A DNA stretch of 64,000 nucleotides from Baekduia alba (GCF_028416635.1 NZ_CP114013.1:2480001-2544000); one strand, 5' to 3'; counted from the stretch's first letter, positions 32,148 through 40,608 are shown. The notes: a model not told the origin generated them from the sequence alone. Translations and numbers: made by a program.

Positions 32148-32389
32148 TCCTCCACCGTGGCGGAGGTGGAAAGCATCAGGTTCGCGTCCCTCACGGCGAA
32201 GCGCCGCGTCGGCTGGCGAATCCTTTCAAACGAGTTGCGGTGGCGGCTATCCACAGGTTCGAAGTCTGCCAACGCCGGCGGTCGAGTGGCGAACGTTCGC
32301 AGCGGTGCCCGTAGCCGCCTGGCGCACCCGGCCATAGTGCTGGGAGCTAATCCGGGGAGACAAAGCCCTCCAACCCGCCCCCAGAACGA
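32148..32389. other. Leader of the TIR gene and island right border
   Basis: A 10-codon minus-strand ORF (32176-32144) overlaps the TIR start by ATGA. The Shine-Dalgarno sequence GGTGGAGGA is inside an inverted repeat (TCCACC...GGTGGA, about 32148-32170). The remaining ~210 nt shows no gene that I can support. Confidence 0.4.
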
Positions 32390-32418
32390 CGAAGACCCCG
32401 CGATTTGCAGGGCCTTCG
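32390..32418 (-). terminator. Hairpin after tRNA-Gly
   Basis: On the minus strand CGAAGGCCC pairs with GGGGTCTTCG (one G-T), 4 nt after the tRNA 3' end. No T-run follows. Confidence 0.5.
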
Positions 32419-32422
32419 TGTA

Positions 32423-32496
32423 AGCGGCTGAAGGGACTCGAACCCTCGACCTTCTGCATGGCAAGCAGACGCTCTAGCCAACTGAGCTACAGCCGC
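32423..32496 (-). tRNA. tRNA-Gly (anticodon GCC)
   Basis: The cloverleaf is complete: acceptor GCGGCTG/CAGCCGC, D arm GCTC...GAGC, anticodon stem TCTGC/GCAGA with loop TTGCCAT, variable AGGTC, T arm GAGGG-TTCGAGT-CCCTT, discriminator T. The CCA end is not encoded. Its 3' side faces the accessory island, the usual place for integrated elements. Confidence 0.95.
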
Positions 32497-32542
32497 GTGC
32501 TCAGAGGGGGCAGTCTAGCGGAGGGGAGGGGTGGGTGCTGGC

Positions 32543-34201
32543 TCAGCGGTGGTGCTTGACGGGCTTGGGCTGGAGGGTCAGTTGGATGCGGGTTCGGCCG
32601 CCGTTGCCGGTGGCGTCGGAGGCTTCGAGTACGAGGAAGAGCTGGCCGCCGTGATGCTTCTTGAGGGCCTTGGTCAGGTCGCGGCGGGCGAGGGTGCCGA
32701 ACTTCACCGTCACCGTCTGCACGCCGCTGCGGACCTTCGTCGTCGTCACCGGCGGCAGCGGTGCGATGGAGCGGCGCGCCTTGCTGCTCAGCTGGGTCCG
32801 CAGCGAGCCGGTGAGCAGGTACTTGCAGGCCTCGCTGCACTTGATCTTGAACTTGATGGTCTTGGTCTTCGTCGTCACGCGGAGGCGCTTGGTCACGCTG
32901 ACGTACTTGACCTTGGGGGCGGACGCGTCGCGGCCGGAGGGCTTGGGCCCGAGCGAACCCGGACTCGCCGGCACGGCGGACTCGCTGCGCGTCGCGGCCG
33001 AGACCGCTCCGTCCTGGTCGGTCCACACCGCGACCGTCCGATCCGCGCTCGACGCGACGCCGACCGGCGTCACCGTGTCCTTGCTGCCGTAGCCGATGAC
33101 CTGGTCGGCGCCTCCGAGGTCCACCGCGTGCACGGCGCCGTCGGTCGGGTTGACCCAGACCGCGCTCGTCACGCCGGCCGGCGACGTCGTCACCGCGGCG
33201 AGCCCACTGAACTGGCTCGTGAACGACGGGCCGGCCTGGGCGAGCGACGCGAAGGGCTGCACGCCGGCGCGGACGCTTCCGTCGCCGGCGACCGCCACCG
33301 CGGTGCCGCCGCCCGGCGTCGACTCCAAGTCCACCGAGAACGCGGCGCCCGCTCCCAACGCCGCAGGAGCCGAGAACGACGTGGCACCGACGCCGCGCGT
33401 CGCCCACAGCGCCCCCGCCGGGTTGCCCCAAGCGGCCACGACGGTCCCGTCCGCGTCGAACGCGACCTGCGGCGACTGGTCGTCCTGGTCGCCGCCGCCC
33501 AGCACCTGCGACGCCTCGAACGCGCTCGCGCCCGCCGCCCGGACCGCCACCGTCGCCCGGTACTTGCTCGCCAGCTTCCGGTAGGCCACGGCGACCGCGC
33601 CGCCCGGCCCGCCGGCGACGTCGATCGAGTCCGTCGGCGCCGCGCTCTCCAAGGTCCCGGCGTCGACGAACGCCGCGCTGCCCGCCGGCGCCGTCGCGAC
33701 GTGCAAGCTGTAGGAGCTCGCGCTCGCCTTCGTCCGGTAGGCCACGACCGCGCTGCCGTCCGACGCCAGCCCGACGCCGATCGCGTTCACGCCCGCGCCC
33801 GGAAGATCGGCCGTCCCGACGATCGCGCCGCTCGGCGCCACGACCGTCACATGGCCGACCCCGCCCGCCGCCCAGCCGACGACGACGCTTCCATCGCCCC
33901 CGACGGCCGTGTCGGTCCCGACCGGCGCGCCCCCCGAGTCGGCGACCGCGACCGGCGACGCGAACACGTTGGCGGCGCTGCCGCGCGCGAGGAGCGCCCG
34001 GTTGCCGGAGCCGGCAGCCAAGACCGACCGTCCGCCCCCGATCCCGACCTGCGGCACCGAGGTCGCGGCCGGGCCGGTCGAGGGGCCCGGGCTCGGGATC
34101 ACGACCGCGGGCGCCGACCAGTGCGGCACGGCGGACGCTCCCGCGGGCACGGCGAGACCGGCGACGAGGGCGACACCAACAGGAGCGAGACGAAGGTTCA
34201 T
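32543..34201 (-). CDS. Secreted repeat protein, probable beta-propeller
   Basis: A 552-residue exported protein. ATG 34201 opens a signal peptide 'MNLRLAPVGVALVAGLAVPA' with an ASA-V cleavage region. The body has repeated 'DGSVVVGWA', 'DGSAVVAYR', 'DGTVVAAWG' and 'DGAVSAAT' units, as in WD/YVTN-like propellers. A C-terminal domain with KFKIKCSEACKYLLTGSL and a basic tail recurs in secreted proteins of Solirubrobacterales. Two Cys there may form a disulfide. A TAGCGT -10 and GGGAGG lie just upstream. Binding or surface function is unknown. Confidence 0.75.
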   Translation of the reverse strand: MNLRLAPVGVALVAGLAVPAGASAVPHWSAPAVVIPSPGPSTGPAATSVPQVGIGGGRSVLAAGSGNRALLARGSAANVFASPVAVADSGGAPVGTDTAVGGDGSVVVGWAAGGVGHVTVVAPSGAIVGTADLPGAGVNAIGVGLASDGSAVVAYRTKASASSYSLHVATAPAGSAAFVDAGTLESAAPTDSIDVAGGPGGAVAVAYRKLASKYRATVAVRAAGASAFEASQVLGGGDQDDQSPQVAFDADGTVVAAWGNPAGALWATRGVGATSFSAPAALGAGAAFSVDLESTPGGGTAVAVAGDGSVRAGVQPFASLAQAGPSFTSQFSGLAAVTTSPAGVTSAVWVNPTDGAVHAVDLGGADQVIGYGSKDTVTPVGVASSADRTVAVWTDQDGAVSAATRSESAVPASPGSLGPKPSGRDASAPKVKYVSVTKRLRVTTKTKTIKFKIKCSEACKYLLTGSLRTQLSSKARRSIAPLPPVTTTKVRSGVQTVTVKFGTLARRDLTKALKKHHGGQLFLVLEASDATGNGGRTRIQLTLQPKPVKHHR

Positions 34202-34249
34202 GGCCCTCCCAACGCTACGACCCGCGCCGAGGTCCCGCACAACCGTCCG

Positions 34250-34681
34250 TCAGGCGACAGCGTCGTCCCACAGCGGCTGCACCGGATCCCAGTCCGGATC
34301 CTCGACTGCGGCCGCCGTCCGCTTGCGCTCCCGCCGGATCTGCGCGACCGGCGCCGCGGCCGGCCCGCCGTCCCACCCGATCCGCAGCGAGGCGCCCGCG
34401 ACCATCAGCATCGCGCACGGGATCCCGACCATCAGCGTGGTGATCGAGAAGTCCCCGAGGTCCAGCAGCCACGCGACGACGCACACGACCAGCGGCAGCA
34501 GCGCGACCCAGAAGCGCGCGACGATGAGCCCGAACCCGAGGTGCAGGACGGCCATCGCGGCCAGCAGGGCGAGCCACGGCGTGGCGTCGGAATCGGCCGT
34601 CGCCACCAGCGCGACCGCGACCCCGCCGACCGTGGCGGCGTACGCGGCGATGATGCTGAGGGCGCGGAGGGGAGACGGCAC
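34250..34681 (-). CDS. Small four-helix membrane protein
   Basis: A 143-residue integral membrane protein from GTG 34681. Four hydrophobic segments are visible: 'ALSIIAAYAATVGGVAVALV', 'WLALLAAMAVLHLGFGLIVA', 'WVALLPLVVCVVAWLLDLG' and 'TTLMVGIPCAMLMVAGASL'. A short charged cytoplasmic tail ends the protein. I recognise no family. The promoter region of the methyltransferase gene lies divergently beyond its start. Confidence 0.65.
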   Translation of the reverse strand: MPSPLRALSIIAAYAATVGGVAVALVATADSDATPWLALLAAMAVLHLGFGLIVARFWVALLPLVVCVVAWLLDLGDFSITTLMVGIPCAMLMVAGASLRIGWDGGPAAAPVAQIRRERKRTAAAVEDPDWDPVQPLWDDAVA

Positions 34682-34747
34682 GACCCAACTAGTTTCGCGC
34701 AAACGAGGGACAAACCCTCTCCGGGACCACGAAAGGCCCGGCTCGCC

Positions 34748-34815
34748 ATACGGCACGTGCCGCCCCGCGATGCGGCAGTCCTGCGGATGGCGCGGGCCAC
34801 CGCGCGACGTACGGT
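34748..34815 (+). promoter_or_regulatory. Activator-type promoter of the methyltransferase gene (twin of 38892-38959)
   Basis: Two direct repeats, ATACGGCA (34748) and ATGCGGCA (34770), are 22 bp apart. GGCAGTCCTGCGGATGGC follows the second repeat and a TACGGT -10 box lies at 34810-34815, 40 nt after the second repeat starts. The same words and spacings occur upstream of the DUF4242-like gene. A GGAGG site precedes the ATG at 34853. Confidence 0.75.
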
Positions 34816-34852
34816 CGGTGCCCCTCACCCCTCTCGATCCCCGGAGGATCAC

Positions 34853-35647
34853 ATGCCCACCCAGGGTCTCCCAGGCGCCGGTGCGCCTCCCGTCGACCAC
34901 GACCTGCTCGACCGCCACATCGTCGAGATGTACCGCGACGTCGCGCACGAGGCCGTCGACGACCTGCACTTCATCACCGGCCGGCCGGTCGCCGAGGCCG
35001 TCGGCTACCCGTCCGCGCTCCTCGACCGGCTGCCGGCCGGCGCCGTCGCGTCCTTCGCCGGGGTGGGCTACCACCTCGACCTCGCGGCGCCCGTGGCCGG
35101 GGACCGCGTGCTCGACCTCGGCAGCGGCTCGGGGATGGACGCCTTCGCGGCGGCGACCCTGGTCGGCGACCGCGGCGCGGTCGACGGCGTCGACATCACG
35201 CCCGAGCAGCTCGCCAAGGCCGAGCGGCTGCGTGGCGAGATGCCCGTGCGCTTGCACCGCGCGCGCATCGAGGCGCTGCCCTTCCCGGACGGGACGTTCG
35301 ACGTCGTCATCTCCAACGGCGTCCTGAACCTGTCGCCCGACAAGGCGCGGGCGTTCGCCGAGGCGGCGCGCGTGCTGCGCCCCGGCGGCCGTCTCGCGCT
35401 CTCCGACGTCGTCACCGACCGCCCGATCGCCCCGCTCACCGCGAGTCACGCGGACCTGTGGGCGGCCTGCATCGCCGGCGCCGCGCCGCGGACCACCTAC
35501 CTCGAGCACCTCGCCGCGGCCGGCCTCGCGCTCGTCGCCATCCGCGAGAACCCCAGCTACCGGTTCGCCAGCAAGCGCGCGCAGCACGCCGGCGGCCGCT
35601 ACGGAGCGCACAGCGCCTCGCTCCTCGCGCGCAAGCCGACGCCGTGA
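34853..35647 (+). CDS. SAM-dependent methyltransferase (ArsM-like class I)
   Basis: A 264-residue class I methyltransferase. Motif I VLDLGSGSGMDAF (about residues 84-92), the Asp-containing motif II GVDITPEQLAKA and the post-motif 'RVLRPGGRLALSDVVTDRPI' give the full Rossmann core. The sequence resembles arsenite methyltransferases in general layout but the three ArsM cysteines are not evident, so the substrate is open. ATG 34853 has GGAGG 6 nt upstream. Its promoter is a near copy of that of the DUF4242-like gene 4 kb away, so both should answer to the same regulator, probably the LuxR-like gene between them. Confidence 0.85.
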   Translation: MPTQGLPGAGAPPVDHDLLDRHIVEMYRDVAHEAVDDLHFITGRPVAEAVGYPSALLDRLPAGAVASFAGVGYHLDLAAPVAGDRVLDLGSGSGMDAFAAATLVGDRGAVDGVDITPEQLAKAERLRGEMPVRLHRARIEALPFPDGTFDVVISNGVLNLSPDKARAFAEAARVLRPGGRLALSDVVTDRPIAPLTASHADLWAACIAGAAPRTTYLEHLAAAGLALVAIRENPSYRFASKRAQHAGGRYGAHSASLLARKPTP

Positions 35648-35674
35648 GCCCGGACGACGCGCCGCCGCCGCCGG

Positions 35675-38538
35675 TCAGCGGCCGAGCAGCCCCAGCTCGG
35701 CCGCGCGCTGCGCGGCCTGCGTGCGGGTCCGGCAGCGCAGCTTGGCGAGGATGTTGCGCATGTGCATGTCGATCGTGCGGGTGCTGAGCACGAGCCGCTC
35801 GGCGATCTCGCGGTTGGTCAGGCCGGACGCGGCGAGCCGCATCACCTCGAGCTCCCGGCGCGAGAGGCCGCCGTGCTCGTGCGTGGCGGCGGCGCGCCGC
35901 CCGAGGTGCTCTTCGACCGACGCGCCGAGCGTGCGGACCTCCCCGGCGAGCTCGGCCGCGAGCGGCGCGGCGCCGAGCGCGCAGGCCGTGCGGTAGGCCG
36001 CCGACAGGCGCTCGAGCCCGGCCTCGCGGTCGCCGACGGCCGCCAGCGCGACGCCGGCCCGGAGCTGGATCTGCGCCCGCTCGAACGGGATGTCGAGACC
36101 CTCGTGCAGCTCCACGGCCCGGCTCAGCTGCTGGGCGGCAGCAGCCGCGTCGCCCTCCGCGAGTGCGATCTCGCCCAGGGCGTGGGCCAGCGCGGCCAGA
36201 GCCTCGTGATGCCCGACCGACGCGGCGATCGCCGACAGCGCCTCGGCGCAGGCGCGGGCGTCGGCGCCCGCGCCGTTGCGGGCCAGCCAGCACGCCGACC
36301 AGCGCAGGCCCCACACCGCGTAGTGATGGTCCTGGCTGCGCGACCACCGGTCGAGCACGAGCCGGCACAGCTCGTGCGCGCGGCTGCGGTCGCCCTCGGC
36401 GTCCGCGAGCCAGGCGAGGGCGGCCGCGCTGTCGCAGAGCATCGAGACGACGTCGAGGCGGGTCGCCGTCTCCAGGCACCGGACCAGCAGCGGACGCGCC
36501 TCGTCGCCGCGACCGCGCCAGGCGAGCACCGCGCCGAGGATGCCGTCGGCGACGAGGGTGGCGTCCGGCGTCTCGCCCTCCGCGATCAACGCCCCGCACA
36601 ACTCCTCGACCTGATCCCAGTCGCCGAGCTCGCGCAACACATAGGCCATGCAGCTCAGGCAGGTCTGCTCGAGGCCGTCGCCGCCGCGCGCCTCGCACAG
36701 CCCGATCGCCGTCCCGAGCGCCTCGCGCGCGCTCGCGTAGTCGCCGGTCACCTCGTGCGCGGTGGCGAGCCGCTGGTAGACCTCGGCGGCCTCGAGCGTG
36801 AGCTCGTGCTCGAGGGCGAGCGCGAGCCCGGCGCGGATCGTCGCGCTCCCGCGGTCGAACGCGCCGAGCTTCGCCTGGGCGACCCCTTCCAGGCCCATCG
36901 CCCGCGCCCGCAGGTCGGTCCGCTCGGCGCGGATCGCCTCCTCTCCGGCGGCGCGCGCCGTCGCCGCGGCCTCGTCGTGGCGCCCGGCGCTCTGGAGATA
37001 GGCGGCGGCGACCAGCCGCTCGGCCGCCGCCTCGCCCGGCAGGCCGTTGGCGGCGTAGGCCTCCGCGGCGACCCGCCGGGCGGCGAGCGCCGAGGTGCGA
37101 TCGCCTGCAGCGCGTAGATCCCGGCGATGCGCCGCTCGGCGTCGGCCAGCGCCCGGCCGGATCCCTCCGCGCGGCGCGCCGCCACGACCTCGCGCTGCGC
37201 GCGCGCGGCCTCGCCGAAGTCGCCGGCGAGCTCCGCGTGCACCGCGTACCGCTCGACGGCCGCGAGGCGCTCGGCGCCGCGCTCGCCCTCGGGCCACAGC
37301 TCGAGCGCCTGGAGCCCGAGGCGCGCGGCGTCGCGGTGCGCGTGGACGGCGACGCGGCCGTCGATGGCCTCGAGGAGCGCCTCGAGCGCACGCGGGACGT
37401 CGCGGGCGGCGAGCCAGTGGGTCGCGACCTCGGCGGGGTCGTGGCCCCGTTGCGCGAGGGCCTGCGCGAAGCGGCGGTGCAGCGCGCGCCGCCGCAGCCA
37501 CGGCACGTCGTCGTAGATCGCCTCGCGCGCCAGCGGCTGGCGGAACGTCGCCCGCCCCGGCTCGGTCTCGACCAGGCGCCCGTTGGCCAACAGCTCCGCG
37601 ATGCCCTGCTCGTCGTCCATGTCGGCGAGGACGTCGAGATCGACCACCGAGCCCGCCACGGCCGCGACCTCCGCGGCCGACCGCGCCGTCTCCGACAGCG
37701 CCGTCAGGTGGACGAGGACCGCGTCGCGCACCGTCTGGGGCAGGGGCACGTCGACGTCGAGGTCGAGGTCGGTGCCGTCGGCGGTGGCGCACAGGCGGTC
37801 GCCCGTGCGCAGGGCGGCGGTGAACTCCTCCACGAGGAACGGCACGCCGCCTGTGCGGTCGTGCAGCGTGCCGATCAGCCGCGCGGACGGCGTCGTGCCG
37901 AGGACGTGCGCGACGAGGGCGCCGGTCTCGTCCAGGGTCAACGGCTCGAGCGCGATCTCTTCCAGCGTGCGCTCGCGGCGCAGGTCGTGGCGGAGCCGGC
38001 GCAGCGGATGGGACCGGGCCAGCTCGTCCGACCGGTAGGCGGCGACGACGAGCAGCGGTAGCTCGCGCAAGGTGGGGGCGAGCACGGCGAGGAGCTCGAG
38101 GGTGGCGGCGTCTGACCACTGAAGATCGTCGATCAGGATCGCGACGGGCCCGCGGGCGACCATCGCGGTGAGGCCGCAGCGGATCGCCTCGAAGAGCGTG
38201 GCGCGGTCGTCGCTCGCCCGCGCCTCGCCGAGCTCGGGGAGCAGCACCGCGAGGTGGGCCTTGAGCGGGCCGCAGGCGTCCAGCGCGCCGGGTTGGAGGC
38301 GCAGGAAGCCGCGCATCGCGGTCGTCACCGGCCCGAACGGGGAGCCGCCCGGCATCGCGACCCCGCGGACGAAGGTCGCCTCGGGCGTCGCCGCGAGCAC
38401 CTCCTCCGCCAAGCGCGTCTTGCCCGACCCGGCCTCCCCGGAGAGCAGGACCAGCGAGCCGCGACCGGCCCGCGCGTCGGCGAGCGCGGCCTCGAGCCGC
38501 GCCCGCTCGCTGCGCCGGCCGATCAGACCGTCGGTCAC
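35675..38538 (-). pseudogene. MalT/LuxR-like ATPase regulator, interrupted by a frameshift
   Basis: A large AAA-TPR-LuxR regulator (about 955 residues if repaired). The 5' frame from GTG 38538 encodes the ATPase: Walker A 'LLSGEAGSGKTRLAEE', Walker B 'VAILIDDLQWSDAAT' and on to RRIAGIYALQA. The protein then continues only in another frame, from 'AGDRTSALAARRVAAEAY' through TPR-like repeats to a LuxR helix-turn-helix 'LSRRELEVMRLAASGLTNRE' and 'LVLSTRTIDMHMRNILAKL'. The shift lies near 37101-37116 and is cured by one added base. It may be a real pseudogene or a sequencing error. TAGACT lies 6 nt before the GTG. Confidence 0.75.
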
Positions 38539-38544
38539 GGCGCG

Positions 38545-38550
38545 AGTCTA
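38545..38550 (-). promoter_or_regulatory. -10 box TAGACT of the LuxR-like gene
   Basis: On the minus strand TAGACT ends 6 nt before GTG 38538, with CTGACG 17 nt further upstream as a fair -35. Confidence 0.6.
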
Positions 38551-38569
38551 ATCCCGCCGCGACCGTCCG

Positions 38570-38854
38570 TCAGACCGGAAGCTCGCGCGGGCCGGTCGCG
38601 TCGAAGACGGCCGAGACCTCGGCGACGAGGTTCGCGGGGAACCCGCCGCACCGCGCGTGCTCGAGCACGTCCTCGGCGTTCTCGGCGTCGTGGACGCAGT
38701 AGATCTTGTCGCCGGCGACGTAGCTGTGCCGCCAGGTGTATGGGCGGCTGAGACCGGCGACGACGTCGTTCGACGTCGCGGTGATCCCGCGCAGCTCCTC
38801 GTCGGTGAGGGAGCTCGCGCCGGGAATCTCGCGCTCGATCAGGTAGGTGGGCAT
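38570..38854 (-). CDS. DUF4242-like small protein
   Basis: A 94-residue protein 'MPTYLIEREIPGASSLTDEE' through 'KIYCVHDAENAEDVLEHARC' to GPRELPV. This is the ferredoxin-like nickel-responsive/SCO4226 type (DUF4242) pattern; the conserved Cys in IYCVHDAE and His residues could bind metal. Function not known. ATG 38854 has GGAGG 7 nt upstream. Its promoter copies that of the methyltransferase gene. It lies just upstream of the LuxR-like regulator, in the same direction, 31 nt away. Confidence 0.75.
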   Translation of the reverse strand: MPTYLIEREIPGASSLTDEELRGITATSNDVVAGLSRPYTWRHSYVAGDKIYCVHDAENAEDVLEHARCGGFPANLVAEVSAVFDATGPRELPV

Positions 38855-38891
38855 GTGATCCTCCGGGATCGGTGGGTGGTGGTGTTCACCG

Positions 38892-38959
38892 ACCGTAAGG
38901 CGCCCGGGGCCGGCCGCCATCCGCAGGACTGCCGTACTCGTGGAGGGCGGTTGCCGTAC
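38892..38959 (-). promoter_or_regulatory. Activator-type promoter of the DUF4242-like gene (twin of 34748-34815)
   Basis: On the minus strand two GTACGGCA repeats (38959 and 38937) are 22 bp apart. GGCAGTCCTGCGGATGGC follows, and TACGGT (38897-38892) lies 40 nt after the second repeat starts. All spacings match the methyltransferase promoter. Confidence 0.75.
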
Positions 38960-38965
38960 TCCCGG

Positions 38966-38999
38966 AAAAGCGAAAGGCCCGCTGCTCGCGGGCCTTTCG
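38966..38999 (-). terminator. Rho-independent terminator of tRNA-Val
   Basis: On the minus strand CGAAAGGCCCGC pairs perfectly with GCGGGCCTTTCG (12 bp, 5-nt loop), followed by C and TTTT. It starts about 4 nt after the tRNA 3' end. Confidence 0.9.
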
Positions 39000-39002
39000 A
39001 AG

Positions 39003-39075
39003 TGGGCGATACTGGGCTCGAACCAGTGACCTCCTGCTTGTCGAGCAGGCGCTCTCCCAGCTGAGCTAATCGCCC
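39003..39075 (-). tRNA. tRNA-Val (anticodon GAC)
   Basis: Full cloverleaf: acceptor GGGCGAT/ATCGCCC, D arm GCTC-AGCTGGGA-GAGC, anticodon stem CCTGC/GCAGG with loop TCGACAA, variable AGGTC, T arm ACTGG-TTCGAGC-CCAGT, discriminator A. No encoded CCA. Confidence 0.95.
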
Positions 39076-39092
39076 CTGGGGTGCCGGGAAGA

Positions 39093-39557
39093 CTAGCAAT
39101 CGTCGGCGGGCAGCGGTGCTCTGACGTCGAAGGCGTCAGCGGGCGGGTCGGTGCCCGGGACGTAATCGCGGACCCACAGCTCGCCGGTGTCCGGGAAGAC
39201 GTTGACCTCGGGCGCGACCATGGTGGAGACGATCAGGAGCCGGACCTCGGCGGAGGACTCGTTGCGCAGCTCGTGCGCGCCTGCCAGGCCGGCCACGAAC
39301 GCCACGACCTCGCCCGAGGCCAGCACGCGCGTGGTGCCGTCGAGGACCCGCAGCGTGGGCGTCCCGCTCAGCACCACCAGCAGCTCCTCGTTGTGCAGGT
39401 GCGCGTGCAGCGGGAACGTCGCGCTCCCCGGCGGCAGCGCGAAGACCGACGCGCCCAAGGCGCGCGATCCGGCGGCGCGTCCCAGGCGCGCGCGCCTCCA
39501 CGCATAGGGCGCGGCGTCCTGCGCCACGTCGAACTCGGGGTCATGGATGTTGGGCAT
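39093..39557 (-). CDS. Cupin-domain protein
   Basis: A 154-residue protein with a cupin_2 core: 'PLHAHLHNEELLVVLSGTPT' (His and Glu metal ligands) and a second motif with GAHELRNESSAEVRLLIVST. A metal ion is likely bound in the barrel. ATG 39557 with GAGGAG 3-8 nt upstream. It lies between tRNA-Val and tRNA-Cys and is transcribed divergently from tRNA-Cys. Substrate and role unknown. Confidence 0.82.
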   Translation of the reverse strand: MPNIHDPEFDVAQDAAPYAWRRARLGRAAGSRALGASVFALPPGSATFPLHAHLHNEELLVVLSGTPTLRVLDGTTRVLASGEVVAFVAGLAGAHELRNESSAEVRLLIVSTMVAPEVNVFPDTGELWVRDYVPGTDPPADAFDVRAPLPADDC

Positions 39558-39617
39558 GGGCTCCTCTTGAATGACGTTCCGGCAGCCGTCGACCGGACAA
39601 CCGGCCGCCCGCTGGTC

Positions 39618-39623
39618 TACCCT
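39618..39623 (+). promoter_or_regulatory. -10 box TACCCT of tRNA-Cys
   Basis: TACCCT ends 13 nt before the first tRNA base. Confidence 0.45.
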
Positions 39624-39636
39624 TGCGCATCCACCC

Positions 39637-39707
39637 GGCGCCCTGGCGGAGTGGCTACGCAGCGGCCTGCAAAGCCGTTTACACCGGTTCGATTCCGGTG
39701 GGCGCCT
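39637..39707 (+). tRNA. tRNA-Cys (anticodon GCA)
   Basis: Acceptor GGCGCCC/GGGCGCC, anticodon stem CGGC/GCCG with loop CTGCAAA (anticodon GCA), T arm ACCGG-TTCGATT-CCGGT, discriminator T. The CCA end is not encoded. The EamA coding frame begins in or right after this tRNA. Confidence 0.93.
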
Positions 39708-39711
39708 CTCT

Positions 39712-40608
39712 CTGTCGCTTTCCGTCGCCTTCGGACTCCTGCTCGCGCTGTGCTGCGCGGTCGTCGCGCTGCTCGGGTTCCTCTTCAAGCAGCGGGGCGC
39801 GGTCGACGCGCCCGCCGTCCAGTGGCGGCATCCGCTGCGCTCGACGGGCGCGCTGTTCGCCAACCGGTGGTGGACGCTCGGGATCGTCGTCGCGACCGGC
39901 GCCTGGTTCTTCCACGTCGGCGCGCTGGCGCTGGCCCCGATCAGCCTCGTGCAGTCGGTGATCGCCGGCGGCCTCGTCCTGCTGACCCCGCTCGCCGACC
40001 GCGTGTTCGGGCTCTCGGTCACCCGCCGGGACTGGATCGGCGTCGCGATCACCGCGGCCGGCCTCGCGCTGCTGGCCGCCACGCTCGGCAACACGGGCCA
40101 CAGCGCGCACCGCGACTACGAGACCGCCACGCTCGTGCTGTACGTCGGGATCCTCACCGCCGCCGCCTTCGCGTGCTGCGCCGCGGTCGTCGGCGACACG
40201 CACCGCGCCGGGCCTGTCCTCGCCGTCGGCGCCGGCCTGCTGTGGGGCGGCAGCGACGTGACGATCAAGGCGGCGTCCGGCGAGCTGCTCGACCACTGGC
40301 TGTGGGCGCTCCTGACGCCGCAGGCGGCCGTGATCACCGCGCTGTCGCTGATCGGCCTCGTCGTCTCGGCCCGCTCGCTGCAGCTCGGCCCGGCCGTCGC
40401 GGTCATCGCGATCACGAGCGCGGCGGCCAACGTCGTGACGATCGCGGCCGGCCCGCTGGTCTTCGACGAGCCGCTGCCCGACGGGACGCTGGCGCTGATC
40501 GCGCGCCTCGTCGGGTTCGTCGCGGTGATCGCGGGGGCGGTCCTGACGCCGGGCCCGGCGGAGCAGGCCGACGTCGCCGAGCCCGAGCCGTCACCCTCGC
40601 CCGCGTGA
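39712..40608 (+). CDS. EamA/DMT-family transporter, start unclear
   Basis: A protein of about 298 residues with roughly ten membrane segments (for example 'FGLLLALCCAVVALLGFLF' and 'VAVIAITSAAANVVTIAAG'), typical of drug/metabolite transporters; substrate unknown. The start is a problem: between the end of tRNA-Cys and the first membrane helix there is no in-frame ATG, GTG or TTG. The nearest candidate is CTG 39712. The in-frame ATG at 39571 would put the whole tRNA within the coding frame. It ends in a Glu/Pro/Ser-rich tail and is followed by a hairpin. Confidence 0.75.
   Translation: MSLSVAFGLLLALCCAVVALLGFLFKQRGAVDAPAVQWRHPLRSTGALFANRWWTLGIVVATGAWFFHVGALALAPISLVQSVIAGGLVLLTPLADRVFGLSVTRRDWIGVAITAAGLALLAATLGNTGHSAHRDYETATLVLYVGILTAAAFACCAAVVGDTHRAGPVLAVGAGLLWGGSDVTIKAASGELLDHWLWALLTPQAAVITALSLIGLVVSARSLQLGPAVAVIAITSAAANVVTIAAGPLVFDEPLPDGTLALIARLVGFVAVIAGAVLTPGPAEQADVAEPEPSPSPA

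Noticed and set aside
39571-39711. ATG 39571 as start of the EamA transporter
   Set aside because: It would make the whole tRNA-Cys part of the coding sequence; the extra residues do not look like transporter sequence.
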